From G963422445 sp963422445 (lineage in GTDB: Bacteria; Pseudomonadota; Alphaproteobacteria; Thalassobaculales; Thalassobaculaceae), in contig OY729512.2 of assembly GCA_963422445.2 (NCBI GenBank), forward strand, positions 5,828,001-5,892,000: a DNA stretch of 64,000 nt, written 5' to 3'. This document shows positions 18,853 to 29,241 of this stretch, in pieces. The position numbers were made by a program, and so were the translations under genes. Within the stretch, counting starts at the first letter, position 1, and each line of letters begins with the position of its first letter. The notes below the pieces were generated by a model. That model saw only the letters and a list, made by a program, of their open reading frames with translations, was not told the DNA's origin and did no database searches.

Positions 18853-19992
18853 ATGCCTGAATCCATCAAGATCACCAAGCTTGAAGTCCGACATTACCGG
18901 GCGAGCATCACAACGCCGGTTGTCGCCTCGTTTGGCAGCATTCCCGCGCGCGCAACCACCTTGATCCGGATCGAGGACAATGAGGGTGCCCATGGCTGGG
19001 GTGAGATCTGGGGCAATTTCCCCGTCATCACCAGCGAATATCGGGCCCGTCTTGCCGCCTGGCTCCTTCCCGATACCCTGCTTGGCATGGCCCTGGCAGC
19101 GCCAGGCGACATCACTGATCAATTGTCGACCCGGTTCCGGGTGCTCACGGTTCAAGCCGCCGAGACCGGTCCGGTCTACGCGGTCCTTGCGGCGACCAAC
19201 CAGGCTCTCTGGGATCTGCAGGCCCGCCGCCAGAATCGGCCTCTGCGCCACCTGCTCAATCCGTCAGCCGGGAATTCGGTCCCTGCCTATGCCAGCGGCC
19301 TCAATCCCGATGATTGCGCGGATATGGTCGAACGGTCGCGGGCCGCCGGTTATCGTGCCTTCAAGCTCAAGATAGGGTTCTCCTCCGATATCGACCGCCG
19401 GAACCTTGAAACATTGCGCGCCGGCCTGCGACCCGGCGAGCGGCTCTTCGTCGACGCCAACCAGAGATGGACATTCGATGAGGCCCGCGCGCAACTTCCG
19501 GTCCTCGTTGACAACGGTGTCGAATGGTTCGAGGAACCGATGATTGCCACCGCGCCGGCAGAGCAATGGCGGTCCCTCGCTGCTGCATCCCCTATCCCCC
19601 TGGCTGGCGGTGAAAACATCATGGAACGGGCGGGCCTTGAAACCGCTATCGGCTGGTTCGGCTTCATCCAGCCGGATATCGGTAAATGGGGTGGCGTCGA
19701 CGGATGCCTCGATATCGCCCGCAAGACGGTCGCGGCCGGCAAGGCCTATTGTCCACACTGGCTCTCCGGCGGCGTCGGCCTCATGCATTCAGCGCAGATT
19801 CTGGCCGCAGCCGGCGGTGGCGGGCTGCTGGAAGTCGACAGCAACGAGAACCCGTTACGGAGCCGATTGATCGAAGCGGTGCCGGATCTGGAAGACGGAT
19901 TGTTTCAGCTTGGCAGTAGGCCTGGCATCGGAATTGAGCCACCAGTCAGGGAGATGACTGAGTGGTTGCAGACGCACGAAACATTCACGTGA
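18853..19992 (+). CDS. Mandelate racemase/muconate lactonizing enzyme family (enolase superfamily)
   Basis: 379 residues from MPESIKITKLEVRHYRA. The N-terminal capping domain (to about 125) is followed by a TIM barrel with the K-x-K pair KLK at 171-173, metal ligands Asp201 (VDANQRW), Glu227 (WFEEPM) and Glu254 (AGGEN), and a C-terminal His in YCPHWLSGG. This set fits the superfamily's abstraction of an alpha proton from a carboxylate. The exact substrate cannot be told; the K-x-K arrangement suits MLE or dehydratase/epimerase subgroups. It stands alone, near sequences for other acid-using enzymes. Confidence 0.9.
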   Translation: MPESIKITKLEVRHYRASITTPVVASFGSIPARATTLIRIEDNEGAHGWGEIWGNFPVITSEYRARLAAWLLPDTLLGMALAAPGDITDQLSTRFRVLTVQAAETGPVYAVLAATNQALWDLQARRQNRPLRHLLNPSAGNSVPAYASGLNPDDCADMVERSRAAGYRAFKLKIGFSSDIDRRNLETLRAGLRPGERLFVDANQRWTFDEARAQLPVLVDNGVEWFEEPMIATAPAEQWRSLAAASPIPLAGGENIMERAGLETAIGWFGFIQPDIGKWGGVDGCLDIARKTVAAGKAYCPHWLSGGVGLMHSAQILAAAGGGGLLEVDSNENPLRSRLIEAVPDLEDGLFQLGSRPGIGIEPPVREMTEWLQTHETFT

Positions 19993-20152
19993 ACGGAGAA
20001 TCGACTATCGACGACATGTCTGTTCGACAGGTCGAGGTTCTCAGCAAACTCTGCGCTCATTCAATGCGTGTCTCAGAGCCTGACCTAAAACTGGTTGGGT
20101 GGTCTCGCATGGTGTTCTTCATGGGTAAACAACCACACCATGGGGGCACATC

Positions 20153-21001
20153 ATGCCTTGGAACGAGACGACCCGGAAGCAGTATAGCCGCAAGACGGAG
20201 CGTTATGAAAGCGATCTGACCGATGCCGAGTGGGACTTTGCCGGACCCGCTTCTTCCACCGTCATACCGGCTTGCTCGTCCCCGTCAGGTGGATCTGTGC
20301 GACGTGGTGAACGCGATCGCCTACATGCTCTGGACAGGATGCAGTTGGCGGGCATGACCGAAGGATTGTCCGGCGTTTACGACGGTTCAGACCTATTTCT
20401 ACGCGTGGTCCCGGTCGGGGGTCCCGGAGCAGGTTTGCGTCCGTTTTACGACGCTTGAGCGGCTCCGGTCGGGGCGTAGTGCGGACCCGAGCGCGGCCAT
20501 CATCGACAGTCAGAGCGTGTCGACGGTCGAAGCGGGCAGCGAGGAATGCGGCGACGATGCCGGCAGACGATCAAGGGCCGCAAGCGTCACCTTGCCGTCG
20601 ACGTCGATGGCAACACGCTTGCCGCCCATGTCCATCCGGCGCATATTCAAGATCGGGATGGAGCGCGTCCCTTGTTGCTGGCGTTGCAGGCCGGTCAGAA
20701 CACGGTGCAGACCGTGTTTGCCGACGGTGCCTGTGGCAGCGACAAGCTGACAAGCACGCTCAAGAAAGCGAATTGCCCGATCACTGTGGAGATCATCGGC
20801 AAACCCAGGGACGCCAAGGGGGTCGTCGTCATGTCCCGGCGCTGGGTGGTCGAACGCAGCTTCGGATGGCTGTGCCGCTGCCGGCGCATCTCCAGAGACT
20901 TCGAGCGATCCATCGTCAGCGCCATCGTCTGGCTCCTGCTGGCTCTGAGCCGTGTTCTCATGCGCCGCCTCGGACGCATGCAAGTCACTATAACTAATTG
21001 A
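20153..21001 (+). pseudogene. IS5-family transposase remnant
   Basis: Starts MPWNETTRKQYSRKTERYES and DLTDAEW, then jumps frames through NAIAYMLWTGCSWRA, PKDCPAFTTVQTYFYAWSRS and AAIIDSQSVSTVEAGSEE to IKGRKRHLAVDVDGN, VFADGACGSDKL and SRRWVVERSFGWLCRCRR. This is an IS5-type (IS1031/ISL2-like) DDE transposase with at least three frameshifts. I could not define matching terminal repeats; the right end may be lost. Confidence 0.8.
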
Positions 21002-21579
21002 TATAATTATGATTTAGACACTCAATAACCTTGGGCAGTCTGCGTCATTTCGCATCTTTCAACGGATCATCCTTGCCTTTTGTGTAACAGTTTGAATTAT
21101 AGCACAGTTCGCCAAGGTAATCCCGTATCGGATTACCATTCCCGCCCTTGAAAGCTCTATCGGCAGATCAGCGGCGATATCATCCACTACCGTTCAATCA
21201 TGACCGAATTGGGGAAATCAATCACTCCGGATTTCGTCCGATGTCCGTGCTCGTGAACGCCGTGCCGCGCGAGAGCACTGCCCGAGTGTTGGTATTGTTG
21301 ATGCGGGCCTCGCACATCGACAGTATTCCGAAGACTGAAAGCCCCGAACACCACCAGATCCGCCAGGACAACGTCCGACGCGCCTGGCATTTCCACCAGA
21401 CACTGTAACTAGTTGCTATGGCAGCCGGCTTCACAATGAAGTCGCGCCGTAACCCGCCTTACAGTAGGCCGCGCGTTGAACGAATCGCATGGCGGGCAAA
21501 CGCCCCGTAATGTTGGCCCGGCACGGCCACCGCCTTCGGAGCGATCATGCCGCCATCATGGCCCCTTATTCCATACGGC
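21002..21579. other. Intergenic stretch, AT-richer at its left
   Basis: No protein recognised in either strand. The left 150 bases have low GC relative to surroundings, possibly the abandoned end of the IS5 remnant. Confidence 0.4.
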
Positions 21580-22701
21580 ATGGCCGACTTTGAACGTCTT
21601 CGCCGGCAGGACCGTCTTTACATGAACAAGACCCGGTTCATTCGCGACCTTAAGAGGGTACGCTAAGCTTTCCTTATCCACCCCCGCCGGTTCGGCAAGA
21701 CCTGCTGGCTGTTGGTGCTTGACAACTACTACGACCGCAACAAGGCGTACAAGCTCGAGACCCTGTTCGGCGGCACCGATATCGGCCGTAACCCAACGCC
21801 GAACCGCAACCGTCATGTCGTCTTGCGGTTCAACTTCTCGGCGTTCAACAACAAGTTCGAAACGCTTGAGGAACACTTCGAGAACTACTGCCTCTCCCAG
21901 CTGCGCTGGACGCTGGAGTGCAATTCGGATCTGTTCCCGGAGACCATGAGAAACCGGATCCTCGCGCCGCCGACGATCCATGGCAAACTCAACGAACTGT
22001 TCGTTCACGTTCGCGACCTGGATATTCCACTGTATGTGCTGATCGACGAGTACGACAACGTCGCCAACACCATATTGACGCGGCATGGCGAGCAGGCATA
22101 CCAGTTCTTCATCCATGACGAGGGCTTCTACCGCAGTTTCTTCGCCACCCTGAAGGCCGGCTCCGAGGCGGGCGGCATCGAGCGACTGTTCGTCACCGGG
22201 GTCTCGCCGATCACCATGGACGACGCAACCAGTGGCTTCAACATCGGTGCCAACATCAGCCTGCGTCCAGACTTCAACGAGATGCTCGGCTTCACCGAAG
22301 CCGAAGTGCGCGGCCTGCTGGAAACATACCGGGATCACGGTGCATTCGACCGGGACATCGATGCCACCCTCGAGCTCATACGCGAATGGTATGACGGCTA
22401 CCGCTTTGCCCGGCAAGCCGGGACGCGCGTCTACAACACCGTCATGGTGTTGTACTTTCTGAGTGAATCCATCCCGAACAAGCCGCTACCGGACGAGCTG
22501 ATCGACCACAACGCACGCATCGATTATGGCAAGCTGCGGCACCTCCTCGTGGTGAACCGGCAGACCGCGGCGCGGCAGGCCGACCTCAACGGCAATTTCG
22601 ACATGCTGCACGACGTCATCGCCGATGGTGGGGCGAAGACCCGGATCAATGTCAGCTTTCCTCTCGAAAGATTGGCCGAGCGGGATAATTTCCTGTCCCT
22701 G

Positions 22702-24182
22702 GAGCTTCTTGCAAAATTGCCGGCCCGACCGGTTTTTTGCCTTCTCGAGGCTGATTTTGTTGTCGAGGGCCTGGGTTTCGGGGCCACCCCGTGGTCTGTT
22801 GTGTTTCTACAATAACAAGATACCACGGGGTGGCCCCGATGACCCTTGGCTCGGCCCTATCCGATCTCTGGCGCCGATTTCAAGGGGACCTTTTCCCTGC
22901 GTTGGCCGAGGCGGTCGGTCCTCTCCTGGAGACGCACAAGCGCTTCGTGACAGCTCTCGATCTCGTCAAGGTGGAGGGCTTCGTCGATGAGGTGTGGACC
23001 GGTCCGGGTCGGCCCCGGGAGGGTCGCCAGGCGCTGGCCCGTGGCGTCATCGCCAAGGCGGTGTGGGGTCTGCCGACGACCCGCCACCTGATCGACAGGC
23101 TCAAGGTGGACCCGACGTTGCGCCGACTGTGCGGCTGGTCGCGTGTCGCGAAGATCCCGAGTGAAGCGACGTTTTCGCGGGCGTTTGCCGAATGGTCGCA
23201 GTCCCGTCTTCCGGAGAGGATGCACGCGGCTCTGGTTGCAGAGACACTGGGCGACGCGCTCATCGGCCACGTGTCGAGGGACCCGACGGCCATCGAGGCC
23301 CGGGAGACGCCGGCCCGACGCCGAACCGCAAGCGCGGCCGGCCCCGCAAGGGCGAGGAGAGGACGAAGGAGCCTGGGCGTCTCGAACGGCAAGCGAACGG
23401 GATGGATCTCGATGAGAGGCTCGACGCGCTGCCGAAGGTCTGCGATCACGGGGCAAAGAAGAATGCCAAGGGGTTCCTGGAGGCTTGGCGCGGTGACAAG
23501 CTGCCTATCGACACAGCAGACTGCGGGGTGCCGCTGAGGACCGTCCTCACCTCGGCATCCGTCCCTGACAGTCAGGTCGCGATCCCGCTGGCAATGATGA
23601 CCGCCGCGCGTGTGACCAATCTCTACGATCTCATGGACGCGGCCTATGATGCCAGGGAGATCCACCAGATGAGCGAACGGCTTGGCCATGTGCCGATCAT
23701 CGATGTCAATCCGCGCCGGGACAAGGACCTCAAGGAGGCGCGAGACCGGGAGGCCCGGGCCCGGCGTGCAATAGGCCATGTCGATCCCGAGACCGTGCGG
23801 TTCCGGATCCGGTCCGGTGTCGAGAGGACCAACGCCCGCCTCAAGGATGAGTTTGGCGGGCGCCATGTCCGCGTCCGTGGACATTCCAGGGGCGCCTGCC
23901 ATCTCATGGTCGGCATCCTGGCCCTGGCGGCTGACCAGTTGATACGTCTCGCCGTCCCATAGCGCGGCTCCGACAACGCATGCCGACCCTTCACGGCCCT
24001 CTCGAAGAGAGTGGCCCGGAGAGGCGTGTCCCGATGTCCACAAAGGTCCCTGTTTGGTCTCATCATCTCTGATGAGACACCGAGAATCCATGGATTCCGA
24101 CCTCCAGATGCAGAGGTGACCGGGATCAACCGACCGATCCCGGCTCACCGGACCCTGGGGGCAGGAATTTTGCAAGAGGTTC
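22702..24182 (+). mobile_element. IS1182/IS4-type element, copy 2
   Basis: Ends GAGCTTCTTGCAAAATT and AATTTTGCAAGAGGTTC as in copy 1, flanked by the 4-bp direct repeat CCTG (22698-22701 and 24183-24186). Removing the element and one repeat restores the ATPase frame exactly, confirming the boundaries. Confidence 0.88.
22839..23962 (+). pseudogene. IS1182/IS4-type transposase, copy 2, 16-bp deletion
   Basis: MTLGSALSDLWRRFQGDLFP through HVSRDPTAIEARETPA reads normally. Then 16 bases present in copy 1 (a slippage between GGCCCCGACGC repeats) are missing near 23313, shifting the frame. The second frame is intact to the end: NRKRGRPRKGEERTKEPGRL, DHGAKKNAKGFLEAWRGDKL, PIIDVNPRRDKDLKEARD, GVERTNARLKDEFGGRH and LMVGILALAADQLIRLAVP. 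The Ser after the presumed catalytic Asp of copy 1 is Pro here. Comparing both copies rebuilds a complete transposase. Confidence 0.85.
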
Positions 24183-24616
24183 CCTGCTGTATTATTTCGG
24201 GCTGTTGAGCATCCGCGGTGCCGATGACGATCTGACCGAGCTCGGCATTCCCAACGAGACGATCCGGCATCTGATGTACGGCTTTCTGCGTGATGCCTGG
24301 CAGGATGCCGATATGTTTTCCATCGAACACCACATGTTCATCTTGTTCGTGGGCGACATGGCCCGTCACGGCGACTGGCGACCGGCCCTGGATTATCTGT
24401 CGGAGGCTCTCGCCCGGCAGACCGGGATCCGCGACTTCATGTCCGGCGAGAAGGTCGTGCAGGCGTTTTTCATGGCGTATTTTGGTCTGTCGGAACGCTT
24501 TCTGGTTCATTCCGAGGCCGAGTTGACCAAGGACTATGGGGATCTGTATCTGGAACCGCACACGGTCCGCTATCCGAGGACCGTCTTCGGATATGTGATC
24601 GAGTTGAAATATCTGA

Positions 24617-24727
24617 ACCGCTTATGCACGTGGCTCCGGTGAAACGCACATGTAGCGTTTGGCGTGCCGGGAATAGTCGACATCGGGGGTAACATCGTGT
24701 GCCACCGGAGCCACGTGCATAAGCGGT
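24617..24727. repeat. MITE-like palindromic element, copy 2
   Basis: 111 bp, ends ACCGCTTATGCACGTGGC and its inverse, flanked by the exact 8-bp duplication ATATCTGA (24609-24616 and 24728-24735). It is inserted three codons after the catalytic Lys of the PD-(D/E)XK domain. Internal orientation is reversed relative to copies 1 and 4. Confidence 0.92.
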
Positions 24728-24962
24728 ATATCTGAAACGGAGCGAGACCGGGGACCAGGAAGGGCCGGTGGCGCCGGCGCTGGCAGAGGCGCAACGGCAA
24801 CTGCGGAGGTATCCGGGCGACGCGACCCTGCGGCGCCACCTGGCGATCCAGCATATCGGTCTGGCGATGGTGTTCCGGGGCTGGGAGATGGCGCGGTCTG
24901 CGAGGCGGTCACCGCGGAGAGTTGACCACTGGCGGGCAAAGCAGGCGATCACAGGCCGATAG

Positions 24963-25392
24963 ACGTGCCGACCACGAAGGATCACAATGGAACGCGCGAC
25001 TCTGCATCAGTCTCGCCAATCTTATCCACAGATAGTACGATGTCCTGGCGGTCGCGTCGCCAACAGCCGATGAGACCACATGCCACCAAGATGTTCAGGC
25101 CGGACAACCTTGCTCCGGCGTCGTGTGGGCCAACTATCGCGTCAAGAGTTGAATACCGTTATGGCGCAAAGGCAGAATTCATGCGACAGTCTCTTCCACG
25201 GTCACCAGCCCGAGTTGAAAGAGCGGCATTCGGCAACCCGCGGGGACTTGTCGCCGAGCGGACGGCCCTACTGGTCTCGCTCTGACACCGCGCCGGCCAA
25301 CCTTACGAAACAACGCCGCTGGTTGCTCCTGGGTTGGCTGCGCCGCCGCCAGATGTCTATAATTCCGCGACAACATGTCCCGGAGGACAGGA
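24963..25392. other. Upstream region of the IorA-like operon
   Basis: No gene recognised. It presumably carries the promoter of the seven-gene operon starting at 25393. I could not identify an operator. Confidence 0.4.
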
Positions 25393-27591
25393 ATGGAACG
25401 CTCATTCGAACGCGAAGTCGAAATGCTACGCCGGGGCGATGGCGAATATTTCGAGGGTGAAGGCATACTCGCGATCACCAAGGGGTTGCTACAGGCGGGC
25501 ATCTCCTATGTCGGCGGGTATCAAGGGGCTCCGGTCTCGCATCTGATGGATGTCCTGACTTCAGACTCAAGGGGGTTGATGGCAGAACTCGGCGTTCACA
25601 CTGAAGTCTGCGCCAACGAAGCGGCAGCCTGTGCAATGCTCGCTGCCTCGGTGAACTATCCGATACGTGGGGCTGTCACTTGGAAATCCACGGTCGGAAC
25701 CAATGTCGCATCCGACGCATTGTCGAATGTTGCGTCAGCCGGCGTTGTCGGAGGAGCCTTGATCATCCTTGGCGAAGACTATGGCGAGGGATCCTCGATC
25801 ATTCAGGAACGGACCCATGCTTTTGCCATGAAATGTTCAGCCTGGCTCATGGATCCGAGAGTCAACCAGGCTCGGATCGTCGATCTGGTCGAAAAGGCGT
25901 TCCAGTTGTCCGAAGCCAGCAACACGCCAGTCATGATGGAGTTCCGGATCCGCGCTTGCCATGTGACCGGCCGGTTCGCAACCCGCGACAACCGGAAACC
26001 GTGTTACTCGATGAACAACCCAATCCCCGCACCGGAGTTCAACGCCGACCGGATCGCGTTGCCACCAGCCACCTATCTGCAGGAGAAACTGAAAGTCGAA
26101 AAGAGGTTTCCCGCAGCGATCGCCTTCATTCGCGATAACCATCTCAACGAGCTCTTCGACGGTGATTGCGGCGATGTCGGAATCATTTGCCAGGGCGGTC
26201 TTTACAATTCTGTGATCCGCGCGTTGCAACAGTTCGGCCTCGCCGACCCGTTCGGCGTCTCCCGGATCCCGATCTACTGCATGAATGTGACCTATCCGAT
26301 GGTACCGGACGAAGTTGTCGTGTTCTGTGACGGCAAACGATCCGTGGCAATCGTTGAGGAAGGCTTTCCCGAGTATCTCGAACAGGCGCTGAATGCAACC
26401 CTGCGCAAAGCCGGCCTCGACACCACAATCGTCGGCAAGGATGTTTTCCCCATGGCCGGCGAGTACCAATCCGAGGTTATGCTCACCGGCATCGGCAAAT
26501 TCCTGGAGGGCGCCGTGCCGACCGGAATCGACCTTGCACCGATCGTTGCCCGCACCGAAGCGATCTCACGGAACAAGACCCTTGCCGCCGAACTGCTCGG
26601 CGCACCGATCCCGAAGCGGCCGCCGGGCTTCTGCACCGGCTGTCCGGAACGTCCGGTCTTCTCGGCCCTCAGGCTCGTGCAACGGGATCCGGACATCGGA
26701 GAGATGCATGTCTCCGCAGATATCGGATGCCACACGTTCTCGACCCTACCGCCATTCAATATCGGTAATACCGTGACCGGCTACGGGCTGGGCCTTGCAA
26801 GCTCCGCAGGAGTCAAGGATGCCATGAAAGGACATACAATCTCGATCATGGGCGATGGCGGCTTTTGGCATAACGGGCTTTCGACCGGCATTACGGGTGC
26901 CGTGTTCAACAAGCACGACAATCTCCTGATCATCATGGCCAACGGTTACTCCTCGGCCACTGGACAACAGCATCTGCCCTCATCAACCGCAGGCGGCAGC
27001 CGGCCGGTCGATACGGTCGTGCCGATCGAGGCTGCGCTCAAAGGCGTCGGTGTCAAATGGATTCGCAAGCAATATACCTATCAGGTCGGAAAGATGCGCG
27101 AATTGATCAAGGACGCGCTGACATCGACCGAAAAAGGCCTCAAGGTGATCATTGCCGAAGCCGAATGCCAAATCGCCAAACAGCGTCGCGAGAGACCAAG
27201 GACGGCCAAGGCGCTGAAAGCCGGCAAACGGGTTGTGCGGATCAGATTCGGGGTCGACGAAGACACCTGCACCGGTGACCATTCCTGTATCCGGATCTCC
27301 GGATGCCCCTCTCTCACGGTCAAACCGAATCCGGACCCGCTGCGGAAGGATCCAGTCGCCCAGGTGCTCAATTCCTGCGTCGGCTGCGGACTGTGTGGCG
27401 AAGTGTCCGATGCCGCTGTGCTGTGTCCATCCTTCTACAAGGCCGAAGTGATCCAGAACGCGACCGCTCTCGACCGGTTTCTGTTCCGGCAGCGCAGCGC
27501 CGTGATCGGTTTCCTTCAGGGCAACGCGGGCGAGTCGCGGCGCCCGACGGCCGGTCGGCCGGTCACGGATGTTCCGGTTCCTGCGAAATGA
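25393..27591 (+). CDS. Indolepyruvate:ferredoxin oxidoreductase alpha subunit-like (IorA-like)
   Basis: The 732-residue protein resembles IorA, the thiamine diphosphate subunit that oxidatively decarboxylates aryl 2-oxo acids to acyl-CoA with ferredoxin. The N-terminal pyrimidine-binding domain has GISYVGGYQGAPVSHLMDVL and TEVCANEAAACAM. The TPP-binding half shows CTGCPERPVFSALRL, SADIGCHTFSTLPPF and the Mg motif MGDGGFWHNG. Near the C-terminus are iron-sulfur motifs CTGDHSCIRISGCP and CVGCGLCGEVSDAAVLCP. GGAGG lies eight bases before the ATG. The next start overlaps its stop (ATGA), so it is co-translated with the beta-like subunit. The substrate could be phenylpyruvate, indolepyruvate or another 2-oxo acid. 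Confidence 0.9.
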   Translation: MERSFEREVEMLRRGDGEYFEGEGILAITKGLLQAGISYVGGYQGAPVSHLMDVLTSDSRGLMAELGVHTEVCANEAAACAMLAASVNYPIRGAVTWKSTVGTNVASDALSNVASAGVVGGALIILGEDYGEGSSIIQERTHAFAMKCSAWLMDPRVNQARIVDLVEKAFQLSEASNTPVMMEFRIRACHVTGRFATRDNRKPCYSMNNPIPAPEFNADRIALPPATYLQEKLKVEKRFPAAIAFIRDNHLNELFDGDCGDVGIICQGGLYNSVIRALQQFGLADPFGVSRIPIYCMNVTYPMVPDEVVVFCDGKRSVAIVEEGFPEYLEQALNATLRKAGLDTTIVGKDVFPMAGEYQSEVMLTGIGKFLEGAVPTGIDLAPIVARTEAISRNKTLAAELLGAPIPKRPPGFCTGCPERPVFSALRLVQRDPDIGEMHVSADIGCHTFSTLPPFNIGNTVTGYGLGLASSAGVKDAMKGHTISIMGDGGFWHNGLSTGITGAVFNKHDNLLIIMANGYSSATGQQHLPSSTAGGSRPVDTVVPIEAALKGVGVKWIRKQYTYQVGKMRELIKDALTSTEKGLKVIIAEAECQIAKQRRERPRTAKALKAGKRVVRIRFGVDEDTCTGDHSCIRISGCPSLTVKPNPDPLRKDPVAQVLNSCVGCGLCGEVSDAAVLCPSFYKAEVIQNATALDRFLFRQRSAVIGFLQGNAGESRRPTAGRPVTDVPVPAK

Positions 27592-29135
27592 CAACACTGC
27601 CCGAACGCCCTGTCTGTGTGGTGATCGGCGCCCTCGGCGGCGAAGGCGGCGGCGTACTCGCAAACTGGATGGTCAGAGCGGCGGAACTTTGCAATTTCCC
27701 GACCCAGTCGACGTCAATCCCCGGCGTCGCACAGCGAACCGGTGCCACGACCTATTACATCGAGATCTTTGCTGCCCCCAATGACGCCCTGAACGGCCGC
27801 GAACCGGTGATGGCACTGTATCCTGCCCCGGGAAACATGGACATTGTCGTCGCCTCGGAATTGATGGAAGCTGGCCGCATGCTTGAAAACGGCATGGTCA
27901 CGCCCGACAACACGACGCTGATCGCTTCGACCCACAGGATTTATTCGATCTACGAGAAATCGGCGATGGGCGACGGGTTGTTCAACACCGAAAAACTGAA
28001 CAACGCCGCCCGGAAGCTGGCGAAACGCTCCATTCTTTTCGATATGGCCAAACTCGCCGAGGAAAACGACACGGTCCTTAACGCCATCGTCCTCGGCGTT
28101 ATTGCCGGCTCCGGCGAAATGCCGATCCCGACCGGTATCTTCGCGCAGTCGATCAAGGACGCCGGCGTCGCGGTCGAAGCCAATCTGCGCGGCTTCGAAA
28201 TCGGCCTTGCCTATATGCGCGGTGACCTCACGGCGCCCGCCAGCGAGCCCGTGACAGTTCCGCTGCCCGTCCGGCCGAACACGGAGGATCTGCTTGCGGT
28301 CGTTGCCACCGATTGGCCGGCCGAAACCCAGATGATCGTATCGGAGGGGGTCAAGCGACTGGTCGATTATCAGAATCCGGCCTATGCGCGCCTGTATCTC
28401 GAGCGCCTCGCCGGCATACGCGAATGCGACAGGGCGGCCGGAGGTGAAATCATGCAATGGACGCTCACCGCCGAGACGGCCAGGTATCTCGCACTGATGA
28501 TGTCTTATGAAGATATCATCCGCGTTGCCGACCTGAAGTCCCGCCGGTCCCGATTCCGGAGAGTCCGCGCCGAAGTCATGGCGAAACCGGGGGAACCGGT
28601 CCGTATGACGGAGTTCCTGAAACCCGGCTTTGACGAATTTACGTCGATCATGCCGCCCTGGCTCGGCCATCCGATCATGAACTGGGCCGAGACCAATGCC
28701 TGGGCGCGCAGCTACAACATGGCAATGCGGGTTCGGACCGATACCATATTCGGTTTTCTCAGATTATGGTTTTTGGCCCGGCTGCGGTTCTACCGGCCCC
28801 GAACGTTCCGCTATACCCAGGAACAGGCAATGATCGGGGCATGGCTTGACACCGTCCAACAGGCGGCCGCCAGAGATTATTCGCTTGCGGTCGAAATCGC
28901 CGAACTTGCCAATCTGCGCAAAGGATATTCGGATACCAGAAAACGCGGCATCGGGAACTACACCCGGCTCATGGAAGAAATCGCAATCCCCTGCGCCCGT
29001 GCCGACAAGGATCCGGTCTGGGGCGCAATGGCCTTGGCCCGGGCCCGAGATGCCGCGCTCGCCGACCCCGACGGCACCACGCTCGACCACGTTATTGCGG
29101 ACATCTCGTCCAGCCCCATTACCGCAGCGCAGTAA
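27588..29135 (+). CDS. Indolepyruvate oxidoreductase beta subunit-like (IorB-like) with long C-terminal domain
   Basis: The first ~190 residues form the gamma-type domain of 2-oxoacid:ferredoxin oxidoreductases (VCVVIGALGGEGGGVLANWM, TQSTSIPGVAQRTGATTYYI, DIVVASELMEAGRML). The rest (about 320 residues) is a helical region like the DUF6537-type extension found in proteobacterial IorB, with FKPGFDEFTSIMPPWLGHP-like segments near 365-385. Total 515 residues, normal for the long form. It starts inside the iorA-like stop, so subunit stoichiometry is probably maintained by coupling. Confidence 0.87.
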   Translation: MTTLPERPVCVVIGALGGEGGGVLANWMVRAAELCNFPTQSTSIPGVAQRTGATTYYIEIFAAPNDALNGREPVMALYPAPGNMDIVVASELMEAGRMLENGMVTPDNTTLIASTHRIYSIYEKSAMGDGLFNTEKLNNAARKLAKRSILFDMAKLAEENDTVLNAIVLGVIAGSGEMPIPTGIFAQSIKDAGVAVEANLRGFEIGLAYMRGDLTAPASEPVTVPLPVRPNTEDLLAVVATDWPAETQMIVSEGVKRLVDYQNPAYARLYLERLAGIRECDRAAGGEIMQWTLTAETARYLALMMSYEDIIRVADLKSRRSRFRRVRAEVMAKPGEPVRMTEFLKPGFDEFTSIMPPWLGHPIMNWAETNAWARSYNMAMRVRTDTIFGFLRLWFLARLRFYRPRTFRYTQEQAMIGAWLDTVQQAAARDYSLAVEIAELANLRKGYSDTRKRGIGNYTRLMEEIAIPCARADKDPVWGAMALARARDAALADPDGTTLDHVIADISSSPITAAQ

Positions 29136-29241
29136 CGCCAGACCGCTTCGCCCGAGTTCTACCAAGCGGACAGATTGCCTGCGCTTGCCGCTGTCGTGCT
29201 ATCCTTCCTGCAGTCACCATACCGAGCGGGAGCCGAACGCG

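Larger units (their letters stand above)
21580..24962 (+). pseudogene. AAA-ATPase-like / PD-(D/E)XK nuclease (DUF1703) protein, doubly interrupted
   Basis: From ATG 21580 the reading MADFERLRRQDRLYMNKTRF leads to an in-frame TAA at 21664-21666, then AFLIHPRRFGKTCWL, a Walker A variant of the AAA-ATPase_like (PF09820-type) family. VLIDEYDNVAN (Walker B) and VTGVSPITMDD follow. An IS1182-type element splits it after DNFLSL; the frame resumes LYYFGLLSIRG after 24182. The C-terminal nuclease core reads FGYVIELKYL, with Glu-Leu-Lys as the PD-(D/E)XK motif, and is cut right there by MITE copy 2. The last block AEAQRQLRRYPGDAT to a stop at 24960 is in frame once the MITE is removed. The family's biological role is unclear; some members are linked to mobile or selfish DNA. 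Confidence 0.85.

Noticed and set aside
21580..24962. AAA-ATPase/DUF1703 gene as an antiphage defence system
   Set aside because: It is an isolated pseudogene with a stop, an IS and a MITE; no defence partners are nearby.
29140..29180. Hairpin CCGCTT/AAGCGG between iorB-like and racemase genes as a terminator
   Set aside because: Six-bp stem with a 15-base loop and no T-run; the neighbouring genes look like one operon.
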